A stretch of DNA of 46,252 bases. Source: Bacillus sp. J33 (GTDB lineage Bacteria; Bacillota; Bacilli; Bacillales; Cytobacillaceae). The stretch covers positions 1 through 46,252 of the forward strand of contig NZ_JAEL01000044.1 of NCBI RefSeq assembly GCF_000518885.1, in the 5' to 3' direction. The notes beneath the pieces are model-generated. The model was not told where the DNA came from. It saw nothing but the letters and a program-made list of their open reading frames with translations, and did not search any database. Positions 7,558 through 16,402 of the stretch are shown in pieces (positions within the stretch are counted from its first letter, which is position 1; each line of letters starts with the position of its first letter). Position numbers and translations under genes: made by a program.

Positions 7558-9419
7558 TATAATTTCATATACTGTTCCTGAAAAAAATCTACACATAATA
7601 AAGCACTGCCCTGGATTTCCAAGGTTTTATCTAGTTCCATACTCACATGCCAGGTAATCTTCATACTCTTTAGGCAGCAAGTGATCTCTTCGTAGAAATT
7701 TTGTGAAAATTCATAATGTATCTCATGGTCTGTTTCTTTCCGAAAAATATATTCCTTCTTTATGTTCGGGCTTGGCAGCATAGGAAGTGAAAGCCAGCTT
7801 AGTTCAATTGTTTTCTCTATGGGTATAGGTAATCTTATTGCATGCATCGATTTATCATCTGCATACTGAATTTTTGCTATAAGCATTCCTTTAATAAAAG
7901 CCATATTCGAAGGAACATTCGTCATGCAGTGTAATGATTCTACACTCCATTCAACATCAGTCGTACAATGAATGCCCGTTAGCTTCGGCAAGGAATCACA
8001 TATAATAAATTCAAGCTCTTTTCTGGCAACTAATATTGGAAGCTTCACAATAGGACCTTTTTGGTTTTTGATTTGGCAATTGCCTAAGAAAGAGGAATTG
8101 TGAATTTCATCTTCCATTGACTCAGAACCAGCACAATGGCCTGGCGTTTCCTCCAGCTTTTCTGTTAGTTCCTCTCGAAAATCTGATTCAATCCCTAACG
8201 AGCAAGTTTCTTTCTTTGGGAGCTTTTCAGTGTCCACCTCATTCTTCCTATTGAGCAGATAATCGTTATTGTTTAATTCTGACTCACTTCTTGCGTTATT
8301 CGCCTTAAGCATAGAAGAAAAGGTCTCAAGCAATGAAGATACCTTTTCATATCGTTCACTTTCGAAGTCATTTTTTGATTCGGAGCCAATGGATGCCTTG
8401 TCGGAAAAATGCGTCTTCCTTAGCAGGACCTGCAGATCATGAATGTATGATGACGATTCCTCCATCAATTCTAAAAATTTTTCCTGAAGTGAATTGTTAT
8501 CTCGTAAAGGTTCATCAAGTATAAAATAAGCTTTTCTCAGGAGGGCAGAAAATTCTCCTTCGAACGATGAGGACTCTTTTAGTTCATTCTCATCAAGCTG
8601 TTTAGTAATTTTTTCTGTTTCTGCCGAGGATTCTTCATCAGTAGATTCGAAAAAATTCATTTCATTACCTGAAGCCCATAACTCGTCTTTTACTTCCATC
8701 CATTTCTCTTTTTCTTGAAAAGGGGAAGATTCATTATGGTTATATGAGGATTCTGCCAGTAATAAAAAAGCTTGATCTTGACATGTGGAGCCAAGATCCA
8801 TTTCACACGAGTCAGACTCTTCCAGCCAAGTGAGAAACTCTTCTTCTAAGGTTATTTCCTCCTCAATTTTTGAATCAGGATATTTACTAAACGGGGATTC
8901 ACAACAACGATTCTCACTGTATTCCATATCCCTCCATAAAGTTTCCTCAATAAGTAGAGTTTTATTTGATTGGAAAACTTCTCCGTCTCTCATTTTTATT
9001 TCTTTATTTTGAGGCGGTTTCACTGGTAAGGAAGGGGACCACCTTAGCATAGGGGAAAAGGGTGTCAGCAATTTTATTAAACTGTCTGGAATTTTTGCCT
9101 TTCGATCGCTCTTCTCAGTTTCATAAACCTTAGCTAAAGATTTTTTTTCGCTTTTATTTTCCCGCCTTTCTCGCAATCGGTTAATTTGCCTGTCTGCTAC
9201 TTTCGGCGGCGGTAAAATGAAAGGAACTGAATCCTTTTTTTGAGATTTGGCAAGGTCTTTTTTTAATACTTTAAGCCCTTCATCCACCAATTTCTCAGCC
9301 GAATAAACTGGTCTGCTTGCCGATTTTTCTGCTGCTAAAGAATAGAATAATGGCTGTTGCTTCCGCGGCTTTTCATGGTCTGTATGATATATTTCATTAA
9401 CATTTCTTATATTTGTCAT
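7557..9419 (-). CDS. Large acidic spore-surface protein with C-terminal CsxC-type domain
   Basis: A 620-residue protein I do not recognise as a whole. Residues 1-115 are basic and proline-containing (FILPPPK, RLRERREN). Residues 120-420 are acidic, Ser/Glu-rich and probably disordered, with a loose internal repeat of the pattern EF-x2-L...LLRK-x2-F (for example FSALLRKAYF and LQVLLRKTHF). The last 190 residues resemble the conserved core of the two CsxC-type neighbours: VKLPILVARKEL, then FIKGMLIAKIQYADD, then RLPIPIEKT. No signal peptide is seen. The ATG lacks a normal ribosome binding site; AAGGAGGGG lies about 45 bases upstream and seems to serve a 13-codon leader ending in an ATGA overlap with this gene. 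It probably shares a transcript with 9500-10282 (80-base gap). Confidence 0.7.
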   Translation of the reverse strand: MTNIRNVNEIYHTDHEKPRKQQPLFYSLAAEKSASRPVYSAEKLVDEGLKVLKKDLAKSQKKDSVPFILPPPKVADRQINRLRERRENKSEKKSLAKVYETEKSDRKAKIPDSLIKLLTPFSPMLRWSPSLPVKPPQNKEIKMRDGEVFQSNKTLLIEETLWRDMEYSENRCCESPFSKYPDSKIEEEITLEEEFLTWLEESDSCEMDLGSTCQDQAFLLLAESSYNHNESSPFQEKEKWMEVKDELWASGNEMNFFESTDEESSAETEKITKQLDENELKESSSFEGEFSALLRKAYFILDEPLRDNNSLQEKFLELMEESSSYIHDLQVLLRKTHFSDKASIGSESKNDFESERYEKVSSLLETFSSMLKANNARSESELNNNDYLLNRKNEVDTEKLPKKETCSLGIESDFREELTEKLEETPGHCAGSESMEDEIHNSSFLGNCQIKNQKGPIVKLPILVARKELEFIICDSLPKLTGIHCTTDVEWSVESLHCMTNVPSNMAFIKGMLIAKIQYADDKSMHAIRLPIPIEKTIELSWLSLPMLPSPNIKKEYIFRKETDHEIHYEFSQNFYEEITCCLKSMKITWHVSMELDKTLEIQGSALLCVDFFQEQYMKL

Positions 9420-9460
9420 ATCCCAAGAAAGGTGCTGCTAAATAGCACTCTCTCCAATCC
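9419..9460 (-). other. Possible 13-codon leader ORF translationally coupled to the 620-residue protein
   Basis: A strong AAGGAGGGG (minus strand) precedes TTG GAG AGA GTG, which reads 13 codons and stops in TGA overlapping the ATG of the main gene as ATGA. The frame of the main gene is closed upstream by TAG, so it cannot start at this TTG. It may instead be the scar of a frameshift that detached the original start. Confidence 0.4.
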
Positions 9461-9499
9461 CCTCCTTACCTGCAAATTTATTGTTTATTTGACTGGAAA

Positions 9500-10282
9500 T
9501 TACTCACAATGATGAAAGCAATCATCATTATCATTCGTAGTGGAAGATACACGGATCTGTTGTTTTTGCAGAACTTTTAATGTTAAATCCAAGACCATTT
9601 TCTCTTCAACCCTTGTAAATAGGGTTTCACCCAAAGGTGCATGTTTAGGAAGAGGCTGCTTGTCGATTGCTTCATCCCATTCAACAATTCTGCTTGAGAT
9701 TAGTTCGCAATAAGGCAGCTCGTTGTAATGCTGAATACTTTCTTGATGATATTGGGAATTATCTTTTAATTGAAGTTCTTGAGTATCAGAATGCTTCTGG
9801 TGCACAGGCTTCGATACGAAAAAATCAAATTCTGTCCTGTCCGTCATTTCTGGCATAGTCGGTAATGTTAAAAATTGCTTAATTTCTTCTACGGATTGAA
9901 AAGGTATATCAACCGTATAGGAATGTAAATCTGAGGCCACGCTTTTTTCACTGTGCATCTCTATATCAGGGCAAGGACTTGCATACTGAATATTTTTTCG
10001 GACAAATCCTTTTATGAATAGTTTATTTGTAGGTAAAAGAAGTCTGCATTGTGTGAGCTTTACCGTTTTTTTAATATCCTTAATTTCTAGTACAGGCTCG
10101 GGAAACTTAATTATTGCATCTATATTAATCTGTGCGGTAAGTTCAGCAAGAACCACAGGTACTTTGGCAATTATTTTTCCAATGCTGATATGAGGAAAGT
10201 GTTCATGGCAGTTTTGACATTCACATTGATAGGTAACAGCTTTAGATTCACTCAAACAATTATCTTTATGTGTTTCAGACAT
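9500..10282 (-). CDS. CsxC-family spore-surface protein, paralogue 2
   Basis: A 260-residue protein homologous in its centre to the product of 6816-7520: VPVVLAEL, IKDIKKTVKLTQCR, KLFIKGFVRKNIQYAS and YTVDIPFQ occur in the same order. Both ends carry Cys/His clusters (CECQNCHEHFPH near residue 20; DDCFHHCE at the C-terminus), suited to disulfide or metal-mediated cross-linking in a coat. The reading frame is open further upstream to 10600, but the true start is ATG 10282 because GGAGG lies directly before it and a sigma-K-like promoter lies 30 bases upstream. Probably the first gene of an operon with 7557-9419. Confidence 0.75.
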   Translation of the reverse strand: MSETHKDNCLSESKAVTYQCECQNCHEHFPHISIGKIIAKVPVVLAELTAQINIDAIIKFPEPVLEIKDIKKTVKLTQCRLLLPTNKLFIKGFVRKNIQYASPCPDIEMHSEKSVASDLHSYTVDIPFQSVEEIKQFLTLPTMPEMTDRTEFDFFVSKPVHQKHSDTQELQLKDNSQYHQESIQHYNELPYCELISSRIVEWDEAIDKQPLPKHAPLGETLFTRVEEKMVLDLTLKVLQKQQIRVSSTTNDNDDCFHHCE

Positions 10283-10310
10283 AAAAGGGCCTCCTGAAGT
10301 CAAGATATAG

Positions 10311-10337
10311 CATCCTATGCGTATAAAATGACTATGT
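10311..10337 (-). promoter_or_regulatory. Sigma-K-like promoter of the CsxC paralogue 2 operon
   Basis: Reads AC, 16 bases, then gCATAGGATG on the minus strand, against the sigma-K consensus AC-N17-CATANNNTA; one base off in the -10 and one in the spacing. The predicted start is about 20 bases before the ATG. Confidence 0.5.
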
Positions 10338-10503
10338 ATGGGCTTTTGCCCTATAAATGGGTGCTTTCTATAGGCGTTGTAAATAACGTTTAAACCCGCA
10401 TGGAAAAACAGGAGTATATTCCGAAAAAATAGTATAGTTAAAATTTTGTTATAAAGTACGGGCACATCTGGACTCCAATCGTGCATAAGATTCAAAAGGA
10501 GGA

Positions 10504-11682
10504 GTGAGTGAAAAAGTGGAGAGACAAAATTTTTTTGGCGATATCTGGTAAAAAGCCTTGGCTTTTGATAATGGAATGTTATCCGAATATCAGATTCCAA
10601 ACGCGATAGCTCTTTTTAACGAAGAATATTATGAGAAACCATACGATGATGAAGATGTTATCTTTGAGGAAAACCTAATCGTAGAAATAAAAAGCATCTC
10701 TGTCAAAAATAAAAGAGAAATCTTTTACATTGGAAAAGGAGCTGCTAGGCAAAAAGATGTTAACTTAACTGCTTATAATAACCAAAAAGCAGATGAGGAC
10801 CCTACGTATCTTTTACTCTTTGGGTTGGCAGCTTATCATGCAGCCCTTAGAAATACTGATGAACAGAGTGTAAATTATTATGTTGACCAGTTGGCAATTT
10901 CTTTGCCTACCACTCAATATAAAGAGCGGAAAAAGATACTCAAAGAACGTTTAATAGGTACCCATACAGTCATCTTTCACAAAGTCCCAGGATTCCCAGA
11001 CCCAAAAGAATTTGAAGTCAAGCTTCACATCCAAGATGTAATCATTGGGGCAGAGGGGGCCTGTGCATATTTGGGTTTGACCAGAGATTTAGAAACGTTG
11101 GGAATAAAAATGAAGATCTGGTCAAAAAGTCGCATAAAGGAATCATAATTGGTGATCTCGGCGGTGACTCGGTGAACTTTGTTGGTATAAAAAATAACAA
11201 GCCAGTTGCATCAATTGAAGGTGAACCTTTTGGAATCAATAAGTTTCTTGACAATATTATTCAAAAGGTGGGCAAAAATGAACTATATCGTTTTGATTCC
11301 CGTACAGAGCTTGAGGAAAAATTGGCAGCAGGCCAATCGGAATGGTATGTTGAACCGTTCGCCGGCATCAGAAAAGATATCAGTAAGTATATTAATCCCC
11401 AGCTAAAATCTATGGCAATAATATACTTGGAACATTTTGATCGGATACGCAGCGGGTCTAATGAAATTAAAGGAGCTGCACGGTATATTGCAGTAGGGCA
11501 AATTAGCCCAGAAACATATTCAAGAGGCAGCAGTCGAATGGTTAGAAAGAGGCCGACCTATTGAATTAATGTTCCCCGAGGATATGGAAAAGCTAAATGT
11601 TAAAGGTTTGATGGTACTGGCAAAAATGAATCAGTTAAAAAAAGAAAAAGGAAATAGCCATGCCGTTTCCGCTAAAGGTTAG
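10504..11682 (+). pseudogene. Decayed ParM/StbA-family actin-like gene
   Basis: Pieces of one actin-like ATPase can be read across three segments. Frame 1 (10558-11110) gives AFDNGMLSEYQIPNA and a long middle part. A lost A in a run of five (11106-11110) moves the frame to KGIIIGDLGGDSVNFVGI, the phosphate-2 motif of ParM-type actins. An extra G in 11496-11498 moves it back to IQEAAVEWLERGRP and FPEDMEKLN, ending at TAG 11682. The N-terminus is damaged too: the reading frame after AGGAGG meets TAA just before KALAFDNG, and the Asp-x-Gly phosphate-1 loop is missing. Intact relatives of about 390 residues form filaments that segregate plasmids or serve unknown chromosomal roles. Either a true relic or, less likely, homopolymer sequencing errors. 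Confidence 0.75.
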
Positions 11683-11684
11683 GG

Positions 11685-12061
11685 ATGAAGCTTATGTCCA
11701 AAACGTACACGGATTATCTGAATAAAACAGCCATTACGACCTCTGAAACATTCATTGATGTTAAAACAGGCAGCAATATTTTCTTTACTCAAAAAGTTAG
11801 GAAACAAATTGAATATCATACAAATAATTAAACATTGAATCATTTTGTACTGTCGGCCATCCATAATTATTTACATCCAAACATAGAAATTATAGGAGTC
11901 GAAAAAATCCTGGCAGAAATCTCAGAGCTGAAAAAACTAATGAAGTCAGATTCCATACCTGCCTACACTATAAGAAAGCAAGGGCTTTCAGAAACAACTC
12001 AAAAAAAGGCGGAGTGGATCTAAAAGAAGTAGCAGATGTCCTTGAAGCATTTTGGGGATAA
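11685..12061 (+). pseudogene. Decayed small partner gene downstream of the ParM-like gene
   Basis: One frame of about 125 codons starts two bases after the ParM-like stop, with an overlapping GGTTAGGG-type site, and is broken twice. TAA at 11829-11831 interrupts it in frame, and a run of seven A (12001-12007) appears one short, since the next frame continues as GGVDLKEVADVLEAFWG to a stop at 12059-12061. The central part (about IGVEKILAEISELKKLMKSD) is predicted helical. Its position matches the small DNA-binding adaptor (ParR-like) that normally accompanies ParM, but I see no diagnostic motif; this role is inferred from order only. Confidence 0.55.
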
Positions 12062-12067
12062 ACATAA

Positions 12068-12095
12068 AAGGTGCACCTTTTATAAGGTACACCTT
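12068..12095 (+). terminator. Terminator of the ParM-like relic operon
   Basis: Twelve-pair stem with one mismatch (AAGGTGCACCTT/AAGGTACACCTT), four-base loop, then ATTTGTTTT. Confidence 0.7.
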
Positions 12096-12124
12096 ATTTG
12101 TTTTGGGCAACATTGTCTAAGAAA

Positions 12125-12627
12125 TTATAACCGTACAGCAGGCAAACAAGTGACTCCACAGAAGCAAGCAAGATCTACATTAATGCAAATTCCTGTTTGA
12201 ATTAAATCATCGACATTTTCAGAATCAATTTGACTGCATGGAGAACAAAAATCTGTTAAAGCATTTTTAAATTGAACCTTTCTTGATTTGTTCTGCTTAA
12301 AAGTCAATAATTCAAGAATAGCACATTTCCCATCAAATTTTTTTATCCTAAAAATAAAAGAACTAATACAAGCAAATTTTTTTCCTTTGTATGATGGGTG
12401 AATGTTTTAACCCCTGTTGCTTTAAATGGCTCGCAGCCGCCAAAATAAAGAATAAATGGAATTGTATTTTTTTTAGGCTTTTTTGACCTACCCAAAAGTT
12501 CATCAATAGAATCTTTGCAGGAGGATTTGTATCCTTCTTCTTTTTTTATCGTTACACATTTAGCATACGGCTTCTTCTGCTGTTTTGAATGAGGATACTG
12601 CCTAAAATTTCCAATATAATAAACTTC
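12125..12627 (-). pseudogene. Broken CotY/CotZ/ExsY-family coat/exosporium protein gene
   Basis: The minus strand encodes the family in two frames. The first (12627 down to about 12376) gives CVTIKKEEGYKSSCKDSI, NTIPFILYFGGCEPF and TGVKTFTHH; the second gives FACISSFIFRIKKFDGKCA, FCSPCSQID and the typical ending CINVDLACFCGVTCLPAVRL. They join if the run of seven T at 12377-12383 (A on the coding strand) were eight. The family's cysteine-rich N-terminus and start codon are missing: the frame begins at TGA 12628-12630, exactly at the sat terminator. Intact relatives cross-link the outer coat or exosporium basal layer. It is therefore a 5'-truncated, frameshifted relic, unless expression relies on slippage on the A run. 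Confidence 0.75.
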
Positions 12628-12656
12628 TCAAAAAGACACCGTCTAATAGCGGCGCC
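12628..12656 (-). terminator. Terminator of the SLC13-cysC-sat operon
   Basis: Seven-pair stem GGCGCCG/CGGTGTC (two G-T pairs) and an eight-base loop, followed on the minus strand by TTTTTG, 41 bases after the sat stop codon. Confidence 0.6.
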
Positions 12657-12697
12657 TAAGTGGGTATAATTAGGCAAAGGGTGAGTTTGTTTCAAGG

Positions 12698-13852
12698 CTA
12701 AAGCCCATCTTCACTCCGATTCCTATAGTCCTCTATCAAAGTATCAGCTACCTCCGGCCGGCTAAATTGGGGCGGAAGTTGTATACCATTTTGAAGTAGT
12801 TCTCTAACTTTAGTTCCAGATAGGTGTATATGATTTTCAATACTATGGGGACATGTCTTTTTCGAAACCATCGCAAGACATTTTTTACAGTAAAAACAAT
12901 GTTCAAAAGGAAGTATGATAATGCCTATTTCATCAAGAGTGAATTGCTCAAATATTTTCTGTGCATCATATGTGCCATAGTAATTCCCCACACCTGCATG
13001 ATCTCTGCCGACAATAAAGTGGGTACAGCCGTAATTTTTTCTTACAATCGCATGGAAAATAGCTTCTCGGGGCCCTGCATATCTCATTGAAGCCGGAAAA
13101 ACGGATAAGTGAACGTAATCCTCAGGGTAATAGTTTTTTAATAAAATTTCGTAACTCTTCATTCTAGTCAATGCAGGTATATCATCCGCTTTGGTTTTAC
13201 CGACCAAAGGATGGAGAAAAAGCCCGTCCACAATTTCCATAGCTGTTTTTTGAATATGTTCATGAGCTCTGTGAACGGGATTCCTTGTCTGGAAACCTAC
13301 AACAGTAGTCCAGCCTCTATTCTTAAAAATTTCTCTTGTTTGAAATGGAGACAAATAATATTGAGAGAAATGCGGGTCACGCGGAGGTTTTTTTACAAGT
13401 ATTATAGGTCCGGCAATATAAGTTCCGGGGCGCTCAAACAATATTTTTACCCCCGGATGTTTCTTGTCAGTGGTTTGATACACTTTATAAGCTTCTTTTT
13501 CCTTATCGGGTGTATAAATCTCCTTTAATATCAAATACCCGTATGTTTCATTTTTATAATTAAGTTTGACTTTTTCCCCAATTGAAAGTCGATTTGCTTC
13601 ATCATTTGTAACCGGCAGTGTAATAGGAATGCTCCAAACCGTTCCATTTGTAAGCCTCATATTTTCAAGAACAGAATTATAATCATCTTTGCCAAGGAAC
13701 CCGGTAAGCGGACTATAGGCACCATTCGCAATCAGCTCCAAATCCGATAATGCAGCTTCATCCATTTCTACTTCCTTTTCAATTTTAGAAATGTCATATG
13801 TCAGGTTCACTCTAATTTTTAACTTTCCCCCGTGTGGAATGCTTTTTATCAA
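12698..13852 (-). CDS. sat: ATP sulfurylase (sulfate adenylyltransferase)
   Basis: Makes adenosine 5'-phosphosulfate and pyrophosphate from ATP and sulfate in the cytoplasm. The 384-residue length fits monofunctional bacterial Sat. Landmarks: [11 protein letters not shown] (the QxRNPxHxxHE nucleotide site), GRDHAGVG, and the Cys-rich CFYCKKC...CPHS segment common in this subtype before [10 protein letters not shown]. It starts at TTG, nine bases after AAAGGAG, 17 bases downstream of cysC, in an operon SLC13-cysC-sat. There is no PAPS reductase or sulfite reductase in the operon or window, and the sigma-K promoter points to sporulation rather than cysteine synthesis. Confidence 0.95.
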   Translation of the reverse strand: MIKSIPHGGKLKIRVNLTYDISKIEKEVEMDEAALSDLELIANGAYSPLTGFLGKDDYNSVLENMRLTNGTVWSIPITLPVTNDEANRLSIGEKVKLNYKNETYGYLILKEIYTPDKEKEAYKVYQTTDKKHPGVKILFERPGTYIAGPIILVKKPPRDPHFSQYYLSPFQTREIFKNRGWTTVVGFQTRNPVHRAHEHIQKTAMEIVDGLFLHPLVGKTKADDIPALTRMKSYEILLKNYYPEDYVHLSVFPASMRYAGPREAIFHAIVRKNYGCTHFIVGRDHAGVGNYYGTYDAQKIFEQFTLDEIGIIILPFEHCFYCKKCLAMVSKKTCPHSIENHIHLSGTKVRELLQNGIQLPPQFSRPEVADTLIEDYRNRSEDGL

Positions 13853-13869
13853 TGCTTCTCACTCCTTTA

Positions 13870-14478
13870 TTAACCTCTTAATTTGTATTTATTAAAAAGG
13901 TATGATGAAATGGTCTTAACACACTCACTTATTGTCATGGTATCTGTATTTATTATGATTTCCGGGTTTTCAGGTTCCTCATATGGCTGATCAATCCCTG
14001 TGAACTGTTGTATTTCTCCATTTCTCGCCTTTTTGTATAAACCCTTTGGATCTCTTTTCTCACATTCTTTAAGCGGGCATTCTACATAAATTTCTATAAA
14101 ATCCCCTGGTTCGAATAATTCTCTTGCCATCCCTCGGTCCATTTCAGATGGGGATATAAGGGAAGCAAGGACCACGAGGCCAGCATCAACAAAAAGCCTG
14201 CCTATCTCAGCAGTTCTTCTAATATTTTCTTTCCGGTCATTAGGATGGAAGGTCAAATTTTTATTAATGCCATACCGGAGATTATCTCCATCAAGCAAAT
14301 ATACAAGTATATCTTCCGCAAATAATTTTCGCTGTAAAGCATTGGCTATCGTTGATTTACCAGAACCAGATAGGCCCGTAAACCAAAGGATGCAGCTTTT
14401 ATGGCCATATTTTTTATTCCTGTCATTTTTTTGAATAGATAGGGGATGCCATTTAATATCTTTGTCAGAACTATTCAT
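13870..14478 (-). CDS. cysC: APS kinase
   Basis: Phosphorylates APS to PAPS, the universal sulfate donor. The 202-residue protein has the P-loop GLSGSGKST (35-43), the DGDN motif with RYG following near 62-69, a variant of the mobile FISP segment (LISPSEMDR) and the KDPKGLYKKAR-type lid motif (here RDPKGLYKKAR). AAAGGAG lies nine bases before the ATG. It is the middle gene of the sulfate activation operon, 25 bases after the permease gene. With sat upstream in the pathway and a sulfotransferase at 20418, the full route sulfate to PAPS to sulfated product is encoded within 9 kb. Confidence 0.95.
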   Translation of the reverse strand: MNSSDKDIKWHPLSIQKNDRNKKYGHKSCILWFTGLSGSGKSTIANALQRKLFAEDILVYLLDGDNLRYGINKNLTFHPNDRKENIRRTAEIGRLFVDAGLVVLASLISPSEMDRGMARELFEPGDFIEIYVECPLKECEKRDPKGLYKKARNGEIQQFTGIDQPYEEPENPEIIINTDTMTISECVKTISSYLFNKYKLRG

Positions 14479-14503
14479 CGAACATTCTCCTTTCGGGCTG
14501 TTA

Positions 14504-16270
14504 TTACAGCCATTTTAACCAAGCCATAAATATGGCTGTGGACATGCATATAAGGCTTAAAGGCAGACCAGCCTTGAAATAATCTTTGAATTTATAGCCA
14601 CCGGGGCCATATACAAGCATGTTAGTCTGATATCCAATTGGTGTCAGGAAACTGCATGAAGCTGCTATCGCTGTTAACATAGCAAACATCAAAGGCTCTA
14701 ACTTTAACGCTTCAGATATTGCAAATCCAATAGGAAACATTAATGCAGCGGTGGCAAGATTATTCAGGATTTCGGTTAGAACCATTGTAATTAGATAAAA
14801 CAGAATGAGTATGCCAATGATTCCTAAACTATTCTGGAAACCAATCAGCAGACTTGAGATATTGGAGGCAAGTCCTGTTGCGCCAACTGCCTTTCCGATT
14901 CCAAGCGAGCTTCCCATTAGAATAATGATCCTCCAATTAATCGATTTAATTGCATCTGTTATATTTATTGTTCCAGTTATGATTAAAAAGATGGAGGCCA
15001 TTAAAGTCAGCTTAAAAATGGGAATAGCCTGAAAGATTGACAGTACAATAATGCCTAAAAGGATAAAAAGCATAAAAGACTTTTCCCTTCGGCTTCTTTT
15101 TTCTGAACTGGCAGAGGGAGTGATAAAGTAAAAATCGCCTGAATCTCCCCAAGTTTTTTCAAATCCGGTTTTGGCAAGCAAAACAAGTGTGTCACCCTCC
15201 AAAACACGTATATTTCCAAAACCAGATGAAATTAACTGTCCCTTTCTTTTAATGGCTACGATAACTGCATGATATTTTGACCGGAAATGAATATCCTTGA
15301 TTTTCATGTTAATCAATGGGGAAGCAAGGGGAATTCCCACCTCAAAAAGTTCTGAACCTGGTCTGTCAAGCTTGGAAAGTGTCTCCTCTGTACAATTTTT
15401 AAACCCTAAATAATGCTTTTCATTAATAACACCATCCGGATTTCCCGAGAAAACCAGGATATCACCACTTTGTAAAATTTCTTCTTTAGAAACTGGAGAA
15501 ATGACTGCTTGACCTCTTTTTATTTCAATAAGATATAACTGCTTTAAGTTTCTCAGCATTGCTTCAGTAACTGTTTTGCCGATAAGCGGTGATTTTTTTT
15601 TAACTTCATAGCAGTGAATATATAAATGACGCTCTTGCTGGAACAGCTGGATGTTATGCTGTCTATCCGGCAGGATACGGGGACTCGCCAAAGCCAAATA
15701 AATGATTCCAATGAATGCAATTGGAATCCCAAAATATGCAAAATCAAAAAGACGGAAACCTTCCAGACCTTTTTCAAAAATGAGACCTTGTACAATTAAA
15801 TTGGTTGAGGTTCCGATAAGGGTGATAGTACCGCCTAAAATGGCTGCAAAAGATAACGGGATCAGCACTTTCGAAGGCTTGATATTATTGGATATGGCCC
15901 ATTTTTGCAGGGAGGGTAACAGAATAGTAACAAGGGGCGTATTGTTGATAAAAGCCGATAATACGCTAGTGGGCAGCATGATCCTGAATAAAGTTTTGGA
16001 TAATGACCGGCTTCCGTCCAATAACTTTTCAACAATCTCATGAAGTATGCCAGATTTGGCTACGGCAGCACCCAGGATGAAAAGATGGGCTACTGTATGG
16101 ACACCGGGATTGGCAAAACCCGATAATGCTTCCTCAACCGATAAAATACCAGTAAGAATGAGGGTGGACATAGCCAGGAAAACTGTAATCTCTGCCGGAA
16201 ACCATTCTTTGATCAAGAATGTGAACATAACCATTAATACGATGCATAAACTGATGGCCTGCATGGACAT
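14504..16270 (-). CDS. SLC13/DASS-type permease with two RCK_C domains, probable sulfate importer
   Basis: A 588-residue inner-membrane permease: a first membrane half (about 1-200), a cytoplasmic insert with two TrkA-C/RCK_C domains (about 215-375, with GKTVTEAMLRNL and GDILVFSG phrases) and a second membrane half (395-588). Transporter signatures are GTSTNLIVQG near 155 and the C-terminal TPIGYQTNMLVYGPGGYKF. Related proteins carry sulfate, dicarboxylates or other anions; the operon with cysC and sat makes sulfate by far the most likely. It is first in the operon, starting at ATG behind AAGGAG. B. subtilis uses a different, PiT-type CysP for assimilation, so this looks like a dedicated system. 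Confidence 0.88.
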   Translation of the reverse strand: MSMQAISLCIVLMVMFTFLIKEWFPAEITVFLAMSTLILTGILSVEEALSGFANPGVHTVAHLFILGAAVAKSGILHEIVEKLLDGSRSLSKTLFRIMLPTSVLSAFINNTPLVTILLPSLQKWAISNNIKPSKVLIPLSFAAILGGTITLIGTSTNLIVQGLIFEKGLEGFRLFDFAYFGIPIAFIGIIYLALASPRILPDRQHNIQLFQQERHLYIHCYEVKKKSPLIGKTVTEAMLRNLKQLYLIEIKRGQAVISPVSKEEILQSGDILVFSGNPDGVINEKHYLGFKNCTEETLSKLDRPGSELFEVGIPLASPLINMKIKDIHFRSKYHAVIVAIKRKGQLISSGFGNIRVLEGDTLVLLAKTGFEKTWGDSGDFYFITPSASSEKRSRREKSFMLFILLGIIVLSIFQAIPIFKLTLMASIFLIITGTINITDAIKSINWRIIILMGSSLGIGKAVGATGLASNISSLLIGFQNSLGIIGILILFYLITMVLTEILNNLATAALMFPIGFAISEALKLEPLMFAMLTAIAASCSFLTPIGYQTNMLVYGPGGYKFKDYFKAGLPLSLICMSTAIFMAWLKWL

Positions 16271-16304
16271 TCGTATCGCTCCTTGTAATCAGCATAGGTC
16301 ATAA

Positions 16305-16332
16305 TAATGTATGTTTGGACATTGCTCCCTGT
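16305..16332 (-). promoter_or_regulatory. Consensus sigma-K promoter of the sulfate activation operon
   Basis: On the minus strand AC (16332-16331) is followed by exactly 17 bases and CATACATTA (16313-16305), a full match to the sigma-K consensus AC-N17-CATANNNTA. The predicted transcription start is about 28 bases before the ATG of the permease gene, with AAGGAG in between. Sequence match seen directly; mother-cell expression is inferred. Confidence 0.7.
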
Positions 16333-16402
16333 CCATAATATCCGCCTTGAATTACAGTAAAAATTTGGCCTAATTTGCCGGAGATTTTCTAAAAAACTTA
16401 TT

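Noticed and set aside
10283..10600. N-terminal extension of CsxC paralogue 2 with hydrophobic stretches
   Set aside because: A clear GGAGG site and a sigma-K-like promoter place the start at 10282; the upstream frame overlaps the promoter and the divergent relic.
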